A DNA stretch of 64,000 bases from assembly GCA_034231615.1 (NCBI GenBank), contig CM067322.1:66387354-66451353 (forward strand), given 5' to 3'. A program made the translations under genes and the position numbers. Source of the stretch: Meghimatium bilineatum. Lineage: Eukaryota; Mollusca; Gastropoda; Stylommatophora; Philomycidae. This document shows positions 10,629-20,039 of this stretch, piece by piece; within the stretch, counting starts at the first letter, position 1, and each line of letters starts with the position of its first letter. The notes beneath the pieces are model-generated. The model made no database searches, was not told the origin of the DNA, and saw only the letters and a list, made by a program, of their open reading frames with translations.

Positions 10629-10702
10629 TGCCCTCGTACTGACCCAGGGTTAGCAGATAATCAAGAACCTTAACAGTACCTTCCTGTGGTGCATCCTGGA
10701 AA
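10629..10702 (-). repeat. Family D 3' end fragment, inverted
   Basis: ACCCAGGGTTAGCAGATAA with GTGGTGCATCCTGG is the reverse complement of the family D end block found at 28205-28265 and 41917-41970. A second inverted fragment lies at 40225-40290. Confidence 0.55.
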
Positions 10703-10710
10703 CACATACA

Positions 10711-11000
10711 GCGGCTCGAATTGGTCTAGACGTTTAAGGATTATATTCGTAGATGGACTTGATGTCACTAGGTTACAGCGTGCCAGGTTCGAATCCACTT
10801 CTGGACAAAAATAATTCGGGTTGTGGTTTCTCGCTTGACACGACCAGTCCACTCAGCTGTAAATGAGTGCCTGACACATGAGTTAGGAGAGGCAAGGAAG
10901 GGCACTGGTCACCCCACCTAATAGTTGCTGCGGCTTAGTACATGAAGAGTTTTCTTCATCCTCGACAGCAGGTTGTTGCCATGGGACCTACCTTTACCGT
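10711..11000 (+). mobile_element. tRNA-derived SINE with central domain
   Basis: The head (10711-10805) has a box A-like TTGGTCTAGACG and a strong box B (GGTTCGAATCC, 10786-10796). The body contains CCACTCAGCTGTAAATGAGT (10849-10868). A second, otherwise different tRNA-type SINE at 29791-29992 carries the related motif CCAGCCGTAAATGGGTA on the minus strand, which suggests a conserved central domain of the kind known in SINE superfamilies. The exact superfamily is not verified. Confidence 0.6.
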
Positions 11001-11770
11001 AGATGTGGAGACTAGATGACATGGGAATTGACTAGAAAAATATAGGCAATATCTCGGACATCTCTGTGCCAACGCATCTTCTGGAGAATTAAACACCCTC
11101 TAATAGGGCAGCGTGTGTATGTGAAGCGATGAAGTGGCAGTGAAGTTACATTTGTCCTGTACGAGACCTGTCGGTGGAAGTATTGTTTATTTTCGAGAAC
11201 ACACATAATCCCGCATGTCCTACAACATTTGTCACCATTCAAAGTAGATGTCATGACTCTGGTATTCTATCTCCCAACTTGCACATCGCTTCTGGATATG
11301 TAAAAAAAAGAGCTTTGAATAGAGCTCTGACACTCGGGTTCTGGGCGTTGTGTGCAACGTATACTGGGAGTAAGTCCTTGTCTTTGAAAATATGGCAAAC
11401 CTAGTCTTAACCCGACTGTTGTCGTTGCTCATACAAAGAGAATTGGGTTCAGTATACAAGGACACAGAGAGGAATGATGTCTTTCTTGAAAGAGATTTGT
11501 TTGACTGGAAAGCTCCTCGTCTGAGATAAGCGCAATCTACTTACTATGGGTGATAAACGCAATGGCGACGAGTCAAAACACAGATCGCACTTGGCGATGG
11601 ATTGGAAGGCCATCACAAGTGGACGATGCGAATTCGTGAGAAATGCATATGTCAAATCCGTGACGTGATTGACGAAGCAGCACTTTCGCCCCTATCACTG
11701 TGTGCCAACTGTGTCTGATACGAATGGTGCAACATGGTTTATACAGGCGAAATTAGGTCTGAGACTAAGG
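11001..11770. other. No gene recognised
   Basis: Several overlapping short open frames occur on both strands but none shows a family motif. GC is slightly above the surroundings. Part may be the diverged 5' portion of the adjoining LINE, but I could not support this from motifs. Confidence 0.3.
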
Positions 11771-11772
11771 GA

Positions 11773-11810
11773 CACAACGGTGGTAATGACATGACATTAC
11801 CACCGTTGTG
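11773..11810. repeat. Perfect 16-bp inverted repeat (hairpin)
   Basis: CACAACGGTGGTAATG and its exact reverse complement are separated by the 6-base loop ACATGA. It sits exactly at the point where recognisable LINE RT homology begins. It may be a fold-back formed at the insertion junction. Confidence 0.85.
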
Positions 11811-12980
11811 GCATTAGGAGTATCTCCTACATTCCCTATCACAAATGGTGTAAAGCAGGGATGTGTGCTGGCCCCTACTCTTTTCAGCCTGTTATTTACG
11901 GCCATGCAAACGGAAACGCACCATAGTAATGAAACAGCTGACATAATGATCAATTACAGAACAGATGGTGGTCTTTTCAATTTACGTCGTCTAAAAGCAA
12001 ACACGAAAACTAAATCTAGTACTGTTAGAGAATTACTTTATGCTGACGACTGTGCATTGTATGCTGACTCTGTCGTATACATGCAGAGCACCATATACCG
12101 CTTCTCACAGGCCTGCAACAACTTTAGTCTCACTATTAACACCAAAAAAACAGAAGTCATGCACCAAGCAACATCAAATAGCCAACATACTGCTACTTCC
12201 ATCATCGTCAATCAGGAAAAACTGCAGGTAGTCGACAATTTTACTTACCTTGGAAGCACTCTCTCTCGGGATGTAAACATCGATGTGGAAATTAACAATA
12301 GACTGGTAAAAGCTAGTGCTGCATTTGGCAGATTATGCAATCATGTATGGGACAGAAGAGGTATAAGAACAACCACCAAACTACAAGTATATCATGCTGC
12401 TGTTATACCAACCCTACTATACGCCTGCGAAGCGTGGACAGTGTATGCTAGACATGCAAGAAAATTAAATCATTTCCATCTTACCTGCCTACGTAAATTA
12501 CTAAACATCCATTGGTGGGACAAAGTACCAGACTACGAGGTCTTGGAAAAATCAACCTCAATAAGCATCCACACAATACTTATGAAGGCGCAAGCACGCT
12601 GGGTAGGCCATCTTGTGCGTATGGAGAACTCGCGTTTGCCAAAACAAATATATTATGGAGCACTCAAGGCAGGATTTCGAAAAGCTGGTGGACAGAAAAA
12701 GCGCTTCACGGACACGCTCAAGTCATCCTTGAAACATCTTAACATTGACGTTGGCGCTTGGGAGAGCCTCGCTCAGGATAGAACTGCATGGCGTTACAGC
12801 ATTAGAACGGGAGCACTAGCGGCGGAAGAATCCAGACAAGATACTGCAAGACAGAAGCGGACACGTAGAAAAGAAAAAACATCTCAACCTCACATAGATA
12901 CTCTCTATTGTTGTCAATTCTGTATAAGAACATTTTGTGCGCGCATTGGATTTGCTAGTCATTTAAAAACGCACTATTAA
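11808..12980 (+). mobile_element. LINE reverse transcriptase, C-terminal two-thirds, open frame
   Basis: The 390-codon frame encodes the palm onward of a non-LTR retrotransposon RT. It has the FPITNGVKQGCVLAPTLFS block (residues 9-27), the catalytic LLYADDCALYADS box (near 76-88), a KKTEVMHQ segment, the FTYLGSTLSR thumb block (near 144-153), TLLYACEAWTVY (near 202-213), the HLVRM segment, a GGQKKRF basic patch and a C2H2-like zinc finger at the end (CQFCIRTFCARIGFASHLKTH, Cys-x2-Cys...His-x3-His). It is free of stops to the natural terminus, so the insertion is fairly young. The endonuclease and fingers are missing and a hairpin marks the 5' break. The start at 11808 is simply the first ATG and not a true initiation site. 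It is the same family as the decayed copy at 14955-15725. Confidence 0.85.
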
Positions 12981-13650
12981 CTTTTATTATTTTTATTATT
13001 TATTGTTATTATTATTATGGTTGAGTTTTTGGTCATCGTCGATCACGACGGACGAATATCAATGACATGATCTTCCTACACGAGGAATAGTTCGCCGGCT
13101 GTGAAGTGTGTAACGCAGGCAAATTACCAGCTCGTCTCGTAACACACCCCCTCCGAGTAGAAGGCTTCTTCAATATGCATTGTATTAAACCGCAATCTGA
13201 AGTTTCCTGTGTATGAAAAAAAAGCTCAAAGAAATCATCACTCTGCATATAGTGGCAAAACAAACACGGAGATAGAACCAACTAGTCTGTACTCTTATTT
13301 AACTTCCCGTAACTTATTGAATTATCATCAAGCAGCAAACAAAAGAATTATTTTGTTAAATCAATATTGCTGTTGTTACAAGCTGATGGCGTGCGAGTGT
13401 GACATGTGTATTCCACGTGCCAAGATGTTTCATTACTTTGTGTCCATGATTAATGTTTCTTCTAGTGACTCATTCTGAAAAATCATTTTCCCAGAGCTCT
13501 ACTTTAATTGTCTGAGTATAGAACTCGTGTGTGCAATATGTAACGTCATGAACTAGGAAGTGTAATGTAGAAAGGGAAAGTCAGGATTTCATGATGTAAA
13601 TGTGCTACTCTACTCTTGATTCTATTTTCATTCTCCTTAAATTTTCCTCT
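12981..13650. other. No gene seen
   Basis: Includes the LINE 3' flank with a (TTATTA)-rich tail at 12980-13018, then sequence without recognisable coding or repeat content. Confidence 0.35.
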
Positions 13651-13654
13651 TGGC

Positions 13655-13810
13655 CGGAGTAGTCCGTAGAATGAAGTGTGCTATATCACGGTTTACAGCT
13701 TTGCTGTATTTTTTGACCTGACACATCCACCTTCAGCATGACATTCTTGGATCACTTATCTACGAGATGGGGTATCCAACCTCATAATTAGTGTTTCTTG
13801 TCTCCTACGG
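13655..13810 (-). mobile_element. SINE-A copy, degenerate
   Basis: The plus strand shows GGAGTAGTCCGTAGAATGA, CACGGTTTACAGC, CCTGACACATCCACCTTCAGC and a TGGGGTATCCAACCTC block, all in SINE-A minus-strand order. Confidence 0.6.
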
Positions 13811-14250
13811 TGGTAGTGATAATAAACTTTAGTCTTCGGTAACACACTGACAATTTCAATGATTAATGGTGACTTTACACAAACGCTTATAATTGATTAT
13901 TGCAAATAATACAATAGTAGCCATCCATCAAAGTCCCGTAGATAATAGGGGAGGGATTCAAACCCAACCAATTAGCAAATCAGAACAATACTTTTAGTAC
14001 CAGGAATTTTGTCGAAAGCCAACACTCACCGCAGCCGACCGCCCTCCTTTTACGGCTTACGCGATGATTTTTCACAAACTGGTCTTGCAATTTTTCATCG
14101 AAATGAAGAATTGACAAATTAAAACACACGAATTACCCTTTTTAAATACTTTGTTTATGTCAGGCCCACCTCCCATTAAGGGAAATGTATATACTGCTCT
14201 GCTACCAACGCTGATAGGTTTAAGATGTGTTGTGTTGCATCTCTCTGGTG
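13811..14250. other. No gene seen
   Basis: No coding or repeat assignment. A run near 13960-13970 weakly resembles a reversed box B but is not convincing. Confidence 0.3.
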
Positions 14251-14254
14251 TGTA

Positions 14255-14395
14255 CGAAGATAACTAAAATGCAGGCCTATGGGATGGTACATCCAACTCC
14301 ACCCCCATCCCCCAAACATTCTTAGTTGCCTCTTATGATAGATAAGCGCCGTTATTATTTGCTCCCATTTCGGGATCCATCAATACATTGAGCAA
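14255..14395 (-). mobile_element. SINE-A 5' half
   Basis: GGGATGGTACATCCAACTCC, TTAGTTGCCTCTTATGA and TTATTTGCTCCCATTTCGGG match the 5' half of SINE-A on the minus strand. The 3' half with the GAA tail is absent. Confidence 0.6.
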
Positions 14396-14589
14396 TGTTT
14401 ATAATTATTTTTACTTATTTATTCTATTTTTGTGAGTTAGTTCCTTATGAGGCCAAAGACGGCAAACAGGGCAGCTAGTATTCATTTCTTCTGGTGTTGA
14501 GAACCTCGATGAACGTTTCTCTAGGTATATAAATATATATATGACTCTCCTCTTTGTAGAATATATTCTGTAATCTGATTATTAGATTT

Positions 14590-14830
14590 CAGAGTCAAGT
14601 GCGCAGGATGTCAAAAGGCTGTTCTCCAAAAACGGCAAACGACCCTGCGGTGGATCCCTGGTTTGTGGCATATGCCTAATTGGAAGTGAAAAGGATGCTC
14701 TTTAGCAAGTCAATGCGGATCACTATAACAAGAAGAAAATGATTTACCATCAATTTAAGACAACGATAAAAACAGAAATCAAGAAAAACGTGAAAGAAGG
14801 CGCTGAGCATAATCCTTACAAAAAAAACAA
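14590..14830 (+). pseudogene. Possible LINE RNase H fragment
   Basis: The plus frame includes QTTLRWIPGLWHMPN, which resembles the xLxWIPGHxGxxGN motif of LINE-encoded RNase H. It is followed after frame breaks by IYHQFKTTIKTEIKKN, like the region after it. Heavily decayed and suggestive only. Confidence 0.4.
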
Positions 14831-14954
14831 ATGACAATCTTCTGACTACAAACTAGTCACAACAGATGAGAAGTCACATGTACAGAATATTCAAAATTGG
14901 TGAGACCTACGGTAAACTAATCCAAGTACTATAATAGTACTACGTAGAACATAT

Positions 14955-15725
14955 ATTTTTGATGTTCACAGAGACTGTATAACTCATTATTCGCGTATGT
15001 TAGCTCTGATAATGATGTTCTTCCTTCACAAATAGCATGACAATATGAAAGGTCAAATATTCTTTCTTTGTGAGTCATCAGATGAGTCCAATACGTGTTC
15101 TGAAAGACCTGTTTAGAGCTTTCCACAAATAAATCATTTAATCGTTTCTTTTGGTCTCCGCCTGAACGCTTACCTGCACACAGTTCACCGTATAACAGTC
15201 TCTGTGAAAGACAGCCTGGCATATGGGCGATGTGACCGGCCTAACAAAATTGAGATCTGGTTGAAAAGTTGTAGAGGCTTTTCATCTTAGTTTATTCAAG
15301 AATATATGTATATGGAATGTGATCCTACCAACGTACACTAAGAACTCTGGTACATCAAGTGAATAGAGTTAAGCTGTCGTGTATGCTTATATGCAGTCCG
15401 TGATTCTGCTGAATCAGCGAAGACAGAACGACTCCACGGTATATATTAAGTTTAGTTTTCAGACTCATACCCCACCAGATCCTGAAATCGCGCGCGATCA
15501 CCAAATGTCTCTCTTACGCGAACAATGCGCAGGGCGACATCCTCGTCGATTTTTATTGTATTTGACACAGTGCTGCCGAGGTACACAAACTTATTTCCAT
15601 TGTTGAGCTTTCATCTTGAACAGTTATGTGGAGGTTCTGTAAAATGGATTCCGGATACTGGTTGGTGCATCACGGCTGTTTTTTTATGTACTGATGGTGA
15701 AACCTAAATCACTACATGCCTCTTA
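14955..15725 (-). pseudogene. Decayed LINE RT, same family as 11808-12980
   Basis: Minus-strand frames, broken by stops and shifts, give in order KKTAVMHQPVSG, NKFVYLGSTVSN, DEDVALRIV, then AGHIAHMPG, QRLLYGELCAGKRSGG and QKKRLND. Each has a counterpart in the 390-codon copy upstream (KKTEVMHQ, FTYLGSTLSR, GGQKKRF). The YADD box is not present, so the copy is 5'-truncated as well as mutated. Confidence 0.7.
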
Positions 15726-16110
15726 CATAGGCATATGCAGATCAGGGACATGAAAATAATGGATTTTTGTACCAAGTTTCTGTGACAAATAGGGCCTACC
15801 TATGTGTACTTATGAAGTTGAAATTATATATTGGTGCCATACAGGGTCATTTTTGCATATTTCGAAGCATTGACAGAGAGACAAATAACGACATCAGTAA
15901 ATATAGTCACAGAGATCCATTTTAGGGCATCACCGCGGAAGTTAATCCTAAATTGTTTATAATATCAAAGGGACGAGGGTTTAAAGCCTCTCGCCAAAGT
16001 ACGTCCTTTTCATGACAAATTCCACAATACATGAGGGTCACCTCCAGAGAACTCTTCCACACCTGACGCTGAAAGGCAATAAAGGGTTTAGCTAATAGAT
16101 AGACCGGAGT
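15726..16110. other. No gene seen
   Basis: No coding exon. A short stretch at 16118-16165 just after this (TTTGGTTATATC) weakly matches family F. Confidence 0.3.
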
Positions 16111-16204
16111 CAATCAAATTTGGTTATATCGGAACTTTCAACCATAAATAATAATTTATCACAACGGCAAATTAAAAAAAAAACTGGTCTGCTGATATTT
16201 TGAT

Positions 16205-17215
16205 ATTTAATTCTTCATTAGAAACTGGCCTCACAGAACGTGAGGCATTACCATAAGTGCTCCGCCCTCTGTTCCAGTAACCATTCGACTCGATGGTGTT
16301 TAGAGTCCAATGATGGTGTTTAGAGTCCAATGCTGCCGAAACAGACGTTGACACCGGGGTACAACTCTGGCCCTTGCGACATGTTTCTTTGTTGTTCCGC
16401 CGCTCCCGTAACTAATTCAAACACAACGTCAGCCTGTCGGAACAATATGGTAACTGTTACCGAAGGTTATGACTACTGGATTATGTAGATGACGTTCCAT
16501 GAAGCTTCTAACTACAACAAGTAAAACAGTATCAATATCTTGGACACATAGTCAGATAATGGCAGATGTGAAACAGAAGTTAAAAGGAGAATAGAAATAG
16601 CTAAAAGTACCTTCAATGACATTAGGAAAATATTAACATCTAAACAAATTACAAACAAATTGAAAATGAGAATTATAAAATGCTATATCTATTCTATATT
16701 AATGTATGGCTCAGAAACATGGACATTAAATAAACAATTAGAAGACAGAATTGATGCCTTTGAGATGTGGGTATAATGAAGAATAGGGAGAACATCATGG
16801 AAAGAGAAGAAAACAAATAAAGATGTGCTAAAGACACTTAATAAAAAGAAAGAACTACTAAGAGAAATAAAGATCAGGCAAATAAAGTATTTTGGTCACA
16901 TTAAAAGACATGACACCTTATTGAAGACCTTACTTGAAGGCAAAGCCAAGGGGAGACGAGCAAGAGGTAGGAAGAGATACAAGTGGGAGAGTAACATCAC
17001 ACGATGGATAGGTTAAAGTATAGTAGAATGTACCACCAAGACAAGAGACAGGGATGTTGGAGATCCGTTGCAGCCAACATTCGTTGCGGAGACGGCACTT
17101 AATGATGATGATGAAGCTTCTATAAGAAGATAACCTCAATATAAAGGCATTTTCTGTTTCATTGTTGGTTTGTCTAGTGAGCCATTGGTGAGACCCACAG
17201 AGACCCAAGCAAGTT
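16205..17215 (-). repeat. Family C element split by a LINE insertion
   Basis: 16205-16510 (minus) matches the 3' part of family C: on the plus strand TTAGAAACTGGCCTCACAGA, ATAAGTGCTCCGCCCTCTGT and ACCTTCGGTAACAG in reverse orientation. 17111-17215 continues it with TATAAGAAGATAACCTCAAT and GAGCCATTGGTGAGACCCA. Copies lie at 19435-19745 and 58420-58728. The interior also holds a small tandem duplication (GATGGTGTTTAGAGTCCAAT twice, near 16292-16331). Confidence 0.75.
16511..17110 (+). mobile_element. LINE 3' fragment nested in family C, with 12-bp target duplication
   Basis: A 600-bp insertion flanked by ATGAAGCTTCTA at 16499-16510 and 17111-17122. It encodes the end of a non-LTR ORF2. After one frame break the order is QYQYLGHIV, a KSTFNDIRKIL segment, ILMYGSETWTLNK, then (after a stop) KEKKTNKDVLKTL, QIKYFGHIKRHD, LLEGKAKGRRARGRKRYKW and WIG then stop. 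The tail is (ATG)n. Few disabling changes, so it is relatively young and clearly later than the family C copy it interrupts. Confidence 0.8.
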
Positions 17216-17319
17216 TTCCTGTGAAGAAGTGCAGTGAATTTGTCTATAGGCTGTAGAAATAAAGGCCCATGTGCCGTAGCATACGCCGCGAAATGTACAA
17301 GAAGAATTTTGATTGAACC

Positions 17320-17390
17320 CCCGAAAGAAAAAATCCTGTCCCAGTCGTGGATGGAACCCGGGACATTAAAGGGTCTGATGGAAAGCCTTA
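17320..17390 (-). repeat. tRNA-like SINE fragment
   Basis: The minus strand carries a box B-like GGGTTCCATCC (17349-17359 on the plus strand) within CCCGGGTTCCATCCACGAC, the 3' half of a tRNA-type sequence. No convincing box A. Confidence 0.35.
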
Positions 17391-17574
17391 AATAATTATA
17401 AAAAACAATATCAAATCGTTGTTTTTAAAAAGAAAGCAGAGAGCAGTGACAAGAAAAAGGATTGTAAAAATTTTTATACATTGCACATGTTAGCACCAGT
17501 ATGTTAGCAACTGCATTACCTCAGTTAGTAATGCTGTAGTTGAGATAATGTTCTCCCTAGTGACCTCAGTGAAT

Positions 17575-18199
17575 CAATAAACCCGTAACCCTTCAGGGTC
17601 GTAGGGGTACCACATTCGATGCTTCAGCACAAAAAGTCCTCCGGTGAATTCTATCCTCAGCGATGCGGATGAGTGTGGAAATATCTTGCCCTGTCCTTTC
17701 CTTGATGTTGTCTGCCCATGACTTTATTTGTCCTCCTCTGCGTCTTCCACCCTCGACAGTTCCCTGCAGTATTTTTTTTTGACAAGGAATCTTGCCTACA
17801 TACATGTCCGAACCATGCTAGTTTTCGTCGTTTCACTATTGAATGCAATGGCTCCTGTACACCTGCACACATCTCTACTTTATTTGTTACGTACACATTG
17901 GTCTTATGTTCCCTATAGGAAATTCGTCTGTAGCATTTGTACCCGAAAGCCTGTATACTTCTCTCCATGTCCGCGGTGAGTGTCCAAATCTCACAACCAC
18001 ACAGCACAACAAAAAGCACCAGCGACTTATACAGTTTGATTTTCACTCAACACTGATGTTGCTTTTCCAATTCACAGTTAGCACTGACAAGGGCGCTAAA
18101 GCCATCTCCAGCCTTATTTGAAGTTCTGCTTTGCATTTACCATCGCTGTATAGGCCTAAGCATTTACCATCGTATCTGCAGCGTATATGTATTCACCAT
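17575..18199 (-). mobile_element. RTE-like LINE 3' end with perfect 14-bp target duplication
   Basis: TGACCTCAGTGAAT flanks the element at 17561-17574 and 18200-18213. On the minus strand it encodes the RT thumb onward: a KIKLYKSLVL segment, CGCEIWTLTADMERSIQAF, CYRRISYREHKTN, RRKLAWFGHVCRQD, and (after a shift) ILQGTVEGGRRRGGQ, KERTGQDISTLIR and ASNVVPLRP stop. The 3' end is CCCTTCAGGGTCGTAGG reversed with an ATTG-type tail (AATCAATAAACCC on the plus strand). The 5' end is truncated. It lies about 330 bp upstream of the MRPL49 start codon, possibly near its promoter. Confidence 0.85.
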
Positions 18200-18527
18200 T
18201 GACCTCAGTGAATACATAGGCAAGGAAAAAGATGCAACTGAATTTTCTTGATGCGATTGTAAGAAGGACAGAACTATTACTTTCAAATAAATATTTAAGG
18301 GCTTCCTTTCAACGGCAAAAATGCTCAAAAGCAACTGCTGACATGGTTTATGCTGAGGATCCCACTTTGTCAATTGAGGAGGACAGCTGTGAAATAGAAG
18401 TCGAATTTTTCATATATACAAACTAGTGTAAATTAGTTTGGCCTCTCTTTGGTTCGATTTGAACTTTTTCTCAAAAATAAATCAGCCCTGCTCTTCTGCA
18501 AGAAAGTATATTAAAGCCAATACCAAC

Positions 18528-19996
18528 ATGGCTGCTTCCACTATAACTTCTGTTTTAAGGGCATATTCTGGATGCAGACAAATGGCTGCATCCCTTTCAG
18601 CAATGACTGCCAGAAACTTTTCACATAAGATAAAGGTTATTAGTATAATATCATATATTACACCATATTTTTTGCCATGTATAGACTCCATTTTATTGTT
18701 TAAATATATAATTTATTTGATAGGCCTAAGTGAAAGAAAATCTGTACAGTGTACAGTACAGTGTATGATACTACTGTATGATCGATGACGATTGGGTTAT
18801 CATCATGATTGATATCTATCGGGTATGGATGGCCCTTAGCCGTATGCCCACCCATGATTGATTGCAATGTCAATGATTGGTATTGACATTGTAGTTGTAT
18901 TTAATTTAGGGGATGCTTCAGCACACAGTCGTCCTCCAGTGATTTATATCTTAAACAATGCAGTAGAATGAGTTTGATGAGGAAAAATTATGTCCATTCT
19001 GTGCAACAATCAATACAAGGTAACTGCGTGAAATTAACAGAACACTTAAGAAGGTTAGGTTAGGTTGCTAAGGTTAGGAAAACTATGCTATACTGTAAAT
19101 AGTATGTAGAATTAAGGCAAACTTTATCTTAACTGGTCAATCGCGAGCCCTCTCTCAGTGTATAACGCGCAGAAATAATGAACGTGCAGTACAAATCATT
19201 GGAAAAGAAACTCATTGTTGCGCTTGTGCATAAGATTTATGGAAATCTGTGATGTCAGCTAGTTAAAGTTGTAAACAGTGTGCTATTTATAGTACTGTGA
19301 AGAATTAAAAGCAACTTTTACCCTCACAACCATACAGCACAAAAGAAAGTGTCCAAAATACTGTGGCTTCCTTCATATTATTGTATTTAGAAGCCATCCT
19401 TCCTTTAGTTTCAGTAATAGGCCTAATAGCGTAGGTTGCGTCTGTGGGTCTCACCAATGGCTCACTAGACAAACCAACCATCTATACAATCCTGTAGTCG
19501 TAACCTTCAATAACAGTTACCATGTTGTTCCGACAGGCTGACGTTGTGCTTGAACTAGTTATGGGCACGGCGTGAGTGGGCAGAATAACAAAGAAACCTG
19601 TTGCAAGGGCCAGAGTTGTACCCTGATGTCGACATCTGTTTCGGCAGCATTAGACTCCATCTAGTCGGATGGCTGCTGGAACAGAGGTCGGAGCACTTAT
19701 GGGAATACCTGCCGTGCTGTAAGACCAGTTTCTAATCAAGAATAGACCTAATAAATGAAGGATGGCTTCTAAATACCATTATAAGAAGAAAGCTACAGTT
19801 TTTTGGACATTAAAAGTGACATGATGGTATTGAAAGACTGATTCTGGAGGGCAGAATGCCAATTGAGAGAAAAAGAGGACGATGAACCAGTGATATCGAA
19901 GAATGTATAACACGTCTCTGGCAAATGCAGGTCTGCTTGCCGGAGCAGAGAGGAGTTCAGAGTATCTATGATGAAGACAGCATTCTGAAATATGTC

Positions 19997-20039
<43 letters not shown>

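Noticed and set aside
18905..18962. Possible RTE 3' fragment on the minus strand
   Set aside because: GGATGCTTCAGCACACAGTC and TCCTCCAGTGA match, but the segment is under 60 bp and has no other RTE block.
19045..19082. GGTTAGGTTAGGTTGC, telomere-like
   Set aside because: Only two or three imperfect TTAGG units in the middle of intronic sequence; not an array and not the expected molluscan TTAGGG.
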